The notes under the pieces were generated by a model. It worked only from the letters and a program-made list of their open reading frames with translations. It ran no database searches and was not told where the DNA came from. A stretch of DNA of 9,890 nucleotides, taken from assembly GCA_964396385.1 (NCBI GenBank), contig CAYNFH010000230.1, forward strand, positions 1 to 9,890. The letters are read 5' to 3'. The position numbers and the translations under genes are program-made. Source of the DNA: CAYNFH01 sp964396385 (GTDB lineage Bacteria > Armatimonadota > Chthonomonadetes > Chthonomonadales > CAJBBX01). Positions 1 to 4,670 of this stretch are shown one piece after another. Numbering within the stretch: the first letter of the stretch is position 1; each line of letters begins with the position of its first letter.

Positions 1-282
1 GCGCCCGTAGCACGCGGGACCGGGATCGGCGCCGGCCGAGAGCGGACCGACGCGGGCCAGCCACTTGCCGTCCGCGTCCGCGGTGGCCGTGGCGGACTTG
101 CCGGCGATGCGCACGGTGACGCGCTGTCCCGGCTGCGTCCAGCCCCAGACGGGGTCCGGCATGCCTCGCTGCAGCACCATATTGTCTGTGAACATCGGGC
201 TCAGGAACGGCCGCGTTTCCTGCGCGGCAGCGGGATGAACGAATAGACCGGTGAGCGTGATTACTAGCAAGGACCGAAGCAT
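1..282 (-). CDS. Sialate O-acetylesterase, N-terminal part (cut by window edge)
   Basis: Reading leftward from an ATG at 282, the frame stays open for 94 codons to the window edge. It starts with a signal peptide (MLRSLLVITLTGLFVHPAAA, cleavage expected after residue 20). Next comes the family's typical N-terminal block: PFLSPMFTDNMVLQRGMPDP (residues 25-44), then VWGW, PGQRVTV and an ADADGKWLARVGPL segment. NMVLQR followed by a small beta domain is characteristic of secreted sialate (9-O-acetyl) esterases of the SGNH/GDSL class, which remove acetyl groups from sialic acids or plant glycans. The catalytic SGNH part lies outside the window. A good ribosome site (GGGAGG, about 5 bases upstream) supports this start. 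The last 10 or so residues (ADPGPACYGR) look less like the family, so a frameshift or a contig-end error near position 1-30 is possible. Confidence 0.85.
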   Translation of the reverse strand, partial: MLRSLLVITLTGLFVHPAAAQETRPFLSPMFTDNMVLQRGMPDPVWGWTQPGQRVTVRIAGKSATATADADGKWLARVGPLSAGADPGPACYGR

Positions 283-340
283 ACTGCCTCCCGTTGTATG
301 TGCGGATTCGCGCAACCAAATTGAATCTACCCGATGCAGC

Positions 341-374
341 AGAAGGTCCCGCGCCTCGTGACGCGGGACCTTCT
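341..374. terminator. Perfect 13-bp hairpin, likely transcription terminator
   Basis: AGAAGGTCCCGCG (341-353) pairs perfectly with CGCGGGACCTTCT (362-374) around an 8-base loop. The A-rich outer flank opposite TTCTT makes it a plausible intrinsic terminator on either strand, although the T-tract is short and interrupted. It lies about 120 bases beyond the stop of the minus-strand PEP-CTERM gene and about 60 bases before the start of the esterase gene. It probably ends the PEP-CTERM transcript, which would make the esterase a separate unit. Confidence 0.65.
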
Positions 375-491
375 TGCCGTCCGGGGAGCGGCGCTGACTC
401 CGTAGGTCTGGAATAGGCCCGCCCGCGCGTCGGCTGTGCGCGCGAGCCTCCAGGTCTGCGGGAGGCAACGACCTCGATCCGGTCCGACTGG

Positions 492-1355
492 CTACTGACG
501 ACTGATGACTGACGACTGTTTACGCACGCGCCACAAAAAGGCGCCGGCCGCAGCGGCGCAGAACGCCATCGCTATTGGGCCCGGCTCCGGCACCGCGGGG
601 GCCGGGGTGGGGCCGGGCGGAACCGGGAAGTGGGGAGACGTCCCGCCCCCGCCCACTCCCGCGAAAACGGGGATGAGGAGGAGCGGGAAGAGCGGAACCG
701 AGCTATAGACCGCGGGAGCGACAACCGCGGTCTCCGGCACAAAGCCCGGCGCGACCTCCGCCACTACCGGCGGGGTGGGGGGGCTGAACGGGAACGGGGA
801 GGGAAGCTCCAGCGGGCGCTCCACCAGGGCGGGCGGCACCATCTCGCCGACCGGCGCCACCTCCTCATACGGTTTGAAGTACGGAATCTGGAGCGCTGCG
901 GCGGGAGGGAGCAGGCTCGCGCGGAGCGGGTTGCCGCAGACCTGGACGAGCACCGGGGTGCCGTTGGCCAGCGCGAAAACGGGCTCGCCGGCCCTTACGC
1001 GCCGGAGCTTGTAGCCTATCACGTCGCCGTGGACGTAGTAGACCCGCATCACCTCGTCGTGCGGGAGGCGGGTGGCCACGAGGTTGCGGCACGCGAGCCG
1101 GACGGCTTCCGGCGAGATTTGGAAGATGTGTGCGTAGCGCGCGGCGACCACGGGGTCCTCCGCGATCTGCCTGTTGAGCTCGGCTACGCCCAGCGTGGGT
1201 CGCCGGATGAAAGAGCCGGGCGGAAGGTGCCCCCGACGGTAGTCCCGTTCCAACTGGGGTGGGGTGAGGACTTCGTGCCGCTGAGCTCCCGCCGCGCAGC
1301 TTAACAGGCTCGCGCAGAGGGCCAGCAACAGCACCAATGGGGTCACCAGTCGCAT
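492..1355 (-). CDS. Exported PEP-CTERM sorting-domain protein of unknown function
   Basis: 287 aa. The N-terminus is an export signal (hydrophobic residues 4-19). It contains LLSC ending at Cys20, a possible lipobox, but AGA at 22-24 could equally serve signal peptidase I. A conserved-looking core (about 60-145) ends in GTPVLVQVCGNPL, with Cys140 in CGNPL. From memory, similar cores occur in other exported proteins of Armatimonadota-like bacteria, but I know no function. A Pro-rich stretch (about 172-255) with a hydrophobic run at 219-234 follows. The C-terminus is a PEP-CTERM signal: PEP at 256-258, hydrophobic helix 261-275, then basic WRVRK. Exosortase is expected to process this for surface display or export, often together with exopolysaccharide. 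The last residues after the basic cluster (SSVISRQ) and the stop are encoded by a heptamer repeat, so the tail was probably acquired from it. The start is set by the signal peptide. Confidence 0.8.
   Translation of the reverse strand: MRLVTPLVLLLALCASLLSCAAGAQRHEVLTPPQLERDYRRGHLPPGSFIRRPTLGVAELNRQIAEDPVVAARYAHIFQISPEAVRLACRNLVATRLPHDEVMRVYYVHGDVIGYKLRRVRAGEPVFALANGTPVLVQVCGNPLRASLLPPAAALQIPYFKPYEEVAPVGEMVPPALVERPLELPSPFPFSPPTPPVVAEVAPGFVPETAVVAPAVYSSVPLFPLLLIPVFAGVGGGGTSPHFPVPPGPTPAPAVPEPGPIAMAFCAAAAGAFLWRVRKQSSVISRQ
494..518. repeat. Heptamer tandem repeat (element A) over the 3' end of the PEP-CTERM gene
   Basis: Units ACTGACG, ACTGATG, ACTGACG and a partial ACTG run in tandem. They cover the last codons of the minus-strand PEP-CTERM gene, and the TAG stop (492-494) abuts the first unit. 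To the left, GATCCGGTCC (about 477-486) contains on its minus strand the CCGGAT seen at the centre of the other repeat elements here. Only one arm is present; no inverted partner is seen on the far side. Confidence 0.7.
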
Positions 1356-1469
1356 CCCCGGAATTCCTTTCCTGACCGGCCGCAGCCATGGAAATGGCCG
1401 GCCGCCTCGTTCTACCCGACCTGAGTGCGAGTTTCGAGCCAGCCAGGCTCAGCCGTAGGAAAACCGGTA
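1356..1469 (-). other. Possible structured 5' leader of the PEP-CTERM gene
   Basis: Between the predicted transcription start and the ATG at 1355 lie several complementary segments. CTAC 1412-1415 can pair with GTAG 1455-1458, and CTGAG 1421-1425 with CTCAG 1448-1452. A competing helix is GAGCC 1436-1440 with GGCTC 1446-1450, which shares three bases with the former. A GC-rich inverted segment (CCAT/ATGG, CCGG/CCGG) lies close to the ribosome site. I do not recognise a known riboswitch. In GC-rich DNA such pairings can arise by chance, so this is only a candidate. Confidence 0.22.
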
Positions 1470-1499
1470 ATTATGCGGGGTGTCGGTTCAGCCCGTAAA
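1470..1499 (-). promoter_or_regulatory. Candidate sigma-70 type promoter for the PEP-CTERM gene
   Basis: On the minus strand, TTTACG (1499-1494) and CATAAT (1475-1470) are separated by 18 bases, matching the -35 and -10 consensus at 4/6 and 5/6 positions. The predicted start of transcription is near 1463, leaving a leader of about 110 bases. It is one of the few AT-rich hexamers in the 225-base gap between the VWA gene and the PEP-CTERM gene. The rest of that gap (1500-1580) shows no clear terminator for the upstream operon. Confidence 0.35.
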
Positions 1500-1580
1500 T
1501 GACCTATCCGAGCGACGAAGACCCGTCAATAGCTCGGTTCGTTTGGTCCCAGGGCGAGGTGACAATATCTCCTCTCCTCC

Positions 1581-3287
1581 TCATCTCCCGTGCAGATTGA
1601 TGTACCTGTAATGCCCGTCGTTGTCGTCGGCGAGGCCGCGGAGGAGAGCCATGCCGGGGAATCGTTCGCCCAGGCTCACGGCGATGGTACTGATCCGGAT
1701 GTGGCCGGAGTTACGCTCCTTCACCATGTCACGGATCTTCTCCGGGTTCTTCTCTTTCACGGTGGGCTCGCCGTCCGAGAGGATGATAATGTCCTTCACG
1801 TTGTCTAGGCCCAGAACGAACTTCAGCATGTCCCAGTAGTTGGTGCCGTCTTTGAGCTGGGCGAAGTCGATGAAGAGGTACGCCGCCTCCACATTGCCCC
1901 GGGTCGCCTTGACCATCTCGTCCGAGAAGGTGCGGTAGCCCGCGTAGAAGGTCACGATATTGAACATGTCTCGGGAGGTCAGCTCGGAGAGCGCCTGCTT
2001 CAGTTCCTCCTTTGCCTTCCCGATCTTGTTCTCGTCGCCCATGCTTCCGGAGACGTCCAGCACATAGACTACGCGCTTGGAACCGCCGCCCCCGCCGGGG
2101 TGCACGCCGAAGACGCCGCCGCGTCCCGCGCCGCCCGGTCCACCGCCCGTTCCTCCGCCTTCGCCGCTGCCGTGGAGCTGGCCGCCAACGTCGCCCAGAG
2201 GCACGCCCGGGTGCCGGCCGATGCGGACGCCGCGACCGGTGCCGACGCCGTCACCTTCGCCGCTGCCGATTCCAGTGCCCTTGCCGCGCCCGTATCCGGT
2301 CCCTTCGCCTCCCGTGCCCGGGAGCTCAGCGCCGGTGCCCGTGCCGCCGCCGGGGGCCTGCGTCCCGATACCGGTGCCCACCCCAGCGCCGATGCCTGAG
2401 CCGGGCTTACTGTGGAGGGTCGCCAGGGGCTGCTGGCCGTCCGGCGTAGTGCCGATGCCCCTATCACGGCTGAAGCCCACGCCGCCCCCGGAGCCGGTGC
2501 CCTGCCCGCCTCCCAGGCCGGGGCCGAGGCCGGGCTTCTCCTCCGGGATAGCCTCCTTTGCGAGCGGATTCTCCACGGAGAGGATGGAGCGGCCGCCACC
2601 ACCGCCGATGCGAGGAGCGGCCTTGGGCAGGTTGATCCCGCCGGCCCCGCCTCCGTTGAAGAGGATGTCCTCCGGCGGCGCTTCCGGTAAGGGCGCGCCA
2701 CCTTTCCCGCCAAGAACGGGACCCGGCGCTACCGAGCCGCCTCCACCCGGCATCTCGTCCACTTTCGCGAATCGCTCGATCTGGGGTGCCCCGGCGTCCT
2801 TCACACCCGTAGGCGAGCCGGTCGCCATGGGGGACTCGTTCTTGAGATGATCAAAGCCACCGGCAGCCGCCGCTTTGGCTGCGGGGGGCGCATCCACGAT
2901 CTCTCGCTCGCCCTGCGGGCCCATCGCCGGCGCGACGATTGGGAGCGCGGGCTGGACGGAGCCGCGGACCTGCCGCATCAGTTCGCGCACAACCGGACTT
3001 TCCTGCTGGGGCTCCTTCGGTGTGTGCGGAGTCTCCTTCGCGGCAAGGGGCTGGGCCTGCGGCTGCGGCTCTTCCTGGAGAGGCTGAAGCTCTACCTCCA
3101 TCTCCGTCGGCCGGGCCGTCAGGACCGTAGGGCCGAACACGCGGCTCCGGTTGGCGAGCGTGTATTGTATGCCCCAGGAGATGACGCAGAACACGAGCAG
3201 CCAGTACCATCGCTCGACCCAGAGGCTGGTCAGCCTCCGGGCCATGGACGGGCCCTGGCCGGCTATGGTTGGAACAGGTGCTTCCAT
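1581..3287 (-). CDS. TonB-like membrane-anchored protein with C-terminal von Willebrand A domain
   Basis: 568 aa from the ATG at 3287. A short basic N-terminal tail (RR at 17-18) leads to one membrane helix (about 28-44). An acidic/Pro-Gln segment (EVELQPLQEEPQPQAQP, 64-80) follows, the layout of TonB N-termini. Then comes a mixed linker and a strongly Gly-rich stretch (about 252-402). Residues 403-568 form a VWA domain with a complete metal site: DVSGSM (Asp411, Ser413, Ser415), Thr482 in KDGTNY and Asp505 in LSDGEP. The protein would be anchored in the inner membrane with the VWA domain in the periplasm. It is last in an operon after exbB- and exbD-like genes, so I infer it takes the place of TonB/TolA as the driven partner. 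The frame opens 21 codons earlier, at 3350, but those codons are encoded by a repeat element and are unlikely to be translated. Met15 (MARRL) is another possible start, as the ribosome site before 3287 is weak. Confidence 0.85.
   Translation of the reverse strand: MEAPVPTIAGQGPSMARRLTSLWVERWYWLLVFCVISWGIQYTLANRSRVFGPTVLTARPTEMEVELQPLQEEPQPQAQPLAAKETPHTPKEPQQESPVVRELMRQVRGSVQPALPIVAPAMGPQGEREIVDAPPAAKAAAAGGFDHLKNESPMATGSPTGVKDAGAPQIERFAKVDEMPGGGGSVAPGPVLGGKGGAPLPEAPPEDILFNGGGAGGINLPKAAPRIGGGGGRSILSVENPLAKEAIPEEKPGLGPGLGGGQGTGSGGGVGFSRDRGIGTTPDGQQPLATLHSKPGSGIGAGVGTGIGTQAPGGGTGTGAELPGTGGEGTGYGRGKGTGIGSGEGDGVGTGRGVRIGRHPGVPLGDVGGQLHGSGEGGGTGGGPGGAGRGGVFGVHPGGGGGSKRVVYVLDVSGSMGDENKIGKAKEELKQALSELTSRDMFNIVTFYAGYRTFSDEMVKATRGNVEAAYLFIDFAQLKDGTNYWDMLKFVLGLDNVKDIIILSDGEPTVKEKNPEKIRDMVKERNSGHIRISTIAVSLGERFPGMALLRGLADDNDGHYRYINLHGR
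2082..2534 (-). repeat. Coding low-complexity region: Gly-rich linker of the VWA protein
   Basis: About 150 codons (residues 252-402) are dominated by glycine in degenerate GxGxGTG-like patterns, for example GIGAGVGTGIGT, GTGGEGTGYGRGKGTG and EGGGTGGGPGGAG. The DNA is correspondingly rich in GGT/GGC codons. It gives long open frames on the other strand, including a Pro-rich one, which are artefacts. The linker joins the membrane/Pro-rich N-terminus to the VWA domain and could span part of the periplasm. It may vary in length between strains by slippage. Confidence 0.7.
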
Positions 3288-3302
3288 GGTAAGTGCTGGA
3301 AA

Positions 3303-3377
3303 ATTGGGTAAATGGGTAAATGGGTGTACCTTCCGGATTCCGGCGTACACCCATTTACTCGTACACCAATTTACTCC
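3303..3377. repeat. Octamer inverted-arm repeat (element B) between exbD-like and VWA genes
   Basis: The left arm holds TGGGTAAA (3305-3312), TGGGTAAA (3313-3320) and TGGGTGTAC. The right arm, read on the minus strand, is GAGTAAATTGGTGTAC followed by GAGTAAATGGGTGTAC. GTAAATGGGTGTAC (3316-3329) and GTACACCCATTTAC (3345-3358) form a perfect 14-bp stem. The 15-base loop contains the interrupted palindrome CCGGATTCCGG. The right end overlaps the last codons of the exbD-like gene (GAG TAA). Lying inside the operon just before the VWA gene, it could act as a partial terminator or an mRNA end-protecting hairpin. Confidence 0.85.
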
Positions 3378-3994
3378 GTTTTCTTCCTGTGCGATTTAAC
3401 GGCTGGCTCGCCGACGGAGAGGTCCGAACCCGGTACGGTGGTCGGCGCTGCGGCACCTGGAAGGAGCGGAGCACCCGCCGGGAGTGCCGGATTGGGCGTC
3501 ACGATGCCGGGCGTCTCCGAACCGGCCACGGGTGGTGGCGGTACCGTCGCCGCTGCGGCGGCCGGAGGCAGCGCGGGCTGCTGGAGCCGCGGATCCGTGG
3601 GGAGCACCACGCGGCTGAGCCCCGCCTGCCGCACCATGTCCATCACCTCCATGATGCGGGCGTAGGCTACGTCCCGGTCACCCTTGATTAGGATGCGGGC
3701 GTTCCGGCTGCGGGCCGCTATGTTCTTCAGGTGCTGCTGGATGTCGGCGGGCGTGCGCTCCTGCCCATCCACGTAGAGGGCCCCGGCCGAAGTGACTGCG
3801 ATAGTCAGGTCCTTGTTGGTCTCGGGCGCGCCCTCCCGCGTCACCGTCTCCGGGAGCTTGAGCGAGACGCCGGGATGGTGGATGAACGCCGTGGTCACCA
3901 TCAGAATGATGAGCAGGGTAAGGGCAATGTCGATAAGCGGGATGAGGTTCATCTCCGCCATCGGCTCGTCTTCCGCCACGTGGCTTCCGTGCAC
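3371..3994 (-). CDS. exbD: ExbD/TolR-type biopolymer transport protein with long Pro/Ala tail
   Basis: 207 aa from a GTG at 3994. The N-terminus (EMNLIPLIDIALTLLIILMVTTAF) matches the ExbD/TolR signature: a short cytoplasmic tail and one membrane helix (about 18-38) with the conserved protonatable Asp (Asp22, equivalent to Asp25 of E. coli ExbD). Residues about 42-133 form the periplasmic fold, ending in IMEVMDMVRQAGLSRVVLPTDP. Usual family length is about 140 aa; here an extra tail of about 74 residues (134-207) is rich in Pro and Ala and ends in basic KSHRKKTE. The GTG start is backed by a perfect AGGAGG six bases upstream, and one base separates it from the exbB-like stop. Partners are the ExbB-like channel and probably the VWA protein. 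The last codons and the stop lie in a repeat element. TolR-like is an equally fair name. Confidence 0.9.
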   Translation of the reverse strand: MHGSHVAEDEPMAEMNLIPLIDIALTLLIILMVTTAFIHHPGVSLKLPETVTREGAPETNKDLTIAVTSAGALYVDGQERTPADIQQHLKNIAARSRNARILIKGDRDVAYARIMEVMDMVRQAGLSRVVLPTDPRLQQPALPPAAAAATVPPPPVAGSETPGIVTPNPALPAGAPLLPGAAAPTTVPGSDLSVGEPAVKSHRKKTE

Positions 3995-3995
3995 G

Positions 3996-4661
3996 TCAGG
4001 CCTCCTGCTTCACGGCCACCGCCTCCGGGGCGCGCCCATCCACCGGCAGCGTCTCTAACGCCGGATACCGATTCAGGAGCGGAGCCAAGCGCGAGACGTG
4101 GGCCTGGACCTCCAGGACCATGCCCTGCACCCTGCCCAGCAGGAAGTTGTAGGCCATCACGCTGGGAATAGCCACGAGCAGACCGAAGGCGGTGGCGCTC
4201 AGCGCTTCCGAAATTCCCGCCGCCATGTGCTCGCCGCTCAGGCCGCTGTGGCTCATGGCCTGGAAGGCGTCCATTACTCCGATAACGGTGCCGAAGAGTC
4301 CGATAAAAGGCGCGGTGCTGCCGATGGTCGCCAGCGTGCCGAGGTAGCGGCGGAGCCGGAGCCTCTGCTGGGCCACCGCTAGGTCGGCTGTTGTCTGGAT
4401 GGCGTCCTCGGAAGCCGCGCGGAGCGGCGCGAGGGTTGACATTACTTGAGAGACGGGCGCCGCCGCGATGGCGCGGTCGCGGATGAGGGCATCATCCCCC
4501 TGCTCCAGTCCGCGATGCAGTATCCGGAAGGCCTGGTCCTCCAGCCGGCGCAGACGGGAGAGCGTGAACAGCCGTTCCAGGATAACGGCCAGGGCCAGGA
4601 TGGAGAAGATGGCCAGGGGCCATCGCACCATTCCCGCCCGATGGAATAGATCGATCAGCAT
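3996..4661 (-). CDS. exbB: ExbB/TolQ/MotA-family proton channel protein
   Basis: 221 aa, a normal length for the family. Three membrane helices are visible at about 13-30, 108-130 and 150-175. The signature segments are STAPFIGLFGTVIGVMDAF (115-133) and GISEALSATAFGLLVAIPSV (149-168). Thr125 and Thr157 correspond to the conserved channel threonines (Thr148 and Thr181 in E. coli ExbB). It should form the inner-membrane pentamer that, with the ExbD-like protein, uses proton flow to move a partner. The start at 4661 is nine bases after the stop of the TPR gene, with AAGGA overlapping that stop; the stop of this gene is one base from the next start. Tight spacing indicates one transcript and coupled translation. 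Whether it is closer to ExbB or TolQ cannot be told by eye. Confidence 0.93.
   Translation of the reverse strand: MLIDLFHRAGMVRWPLAIFSILALAVILERLFTLSRLRRLEDQAFRILHRGLEQGDDALIRDRAIAAAPVSQVMSTLAPLRAASEDAIQTTADLAVAQQRLRLRRYLGTLATIGSTAPFIGLFGTVIGVMDAFQAMSHSGLSGEHMAAGISEALSATAFGLLVAIPSVMAYNFLLGRVQGMVLEVQAHVSRLAPLLNRYPALETLPVDGRAPEAVAVKQEA
4001..4006 (-). promoter_or_regulatory. Perfect Shine-Dalgarno site inside exbB, fixing the GTG start of exbD
   Basis: AGGAGG on the minus strand lies in the last codons of the exbB-like gene (AAG CAG GAG GCC TGA), six bases before the GTG at 3994. It favours this GTG over the later in-frame ATGs for Met12 and Met15, and shows coupling of the two channel subunits. 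Confidence 0.85.
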
Positions 4662-4670
4662 GTATGTTCC

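Noticed and set aside
630..1304. Arg/Gly-rich 224-codon frame on the plus strand
   Set aside because: Antisense to the PEP-CTERM gene, with composition typical of a shadow frame and no recognisable domain.
1356..1580. Cyclic-di-GMP riboswitch before the PEP-CTERM gene
   Set aside because: Considered because exopolysaccharide-linked genes often carry one, but the conserved GCAAA/GAAA-loop/ACGCAAAGCC pattern is absent.
1504..1584. Small 26-codon frame on the minus strand starting at an ATGA overlap with the VWA stop
   Set aside because: No similarity to anything I recognise, no hydrophobic segment and only a weak ribosome site; likely chance.
2077..2850. Long Pro-rich open frame on the plus strand
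   Set aside because: It is the reverse complement of the Gly-rich linker of the VWA gene (GGC/GGT codons read as Pro/Thr/Ala) and has no domain of its own.
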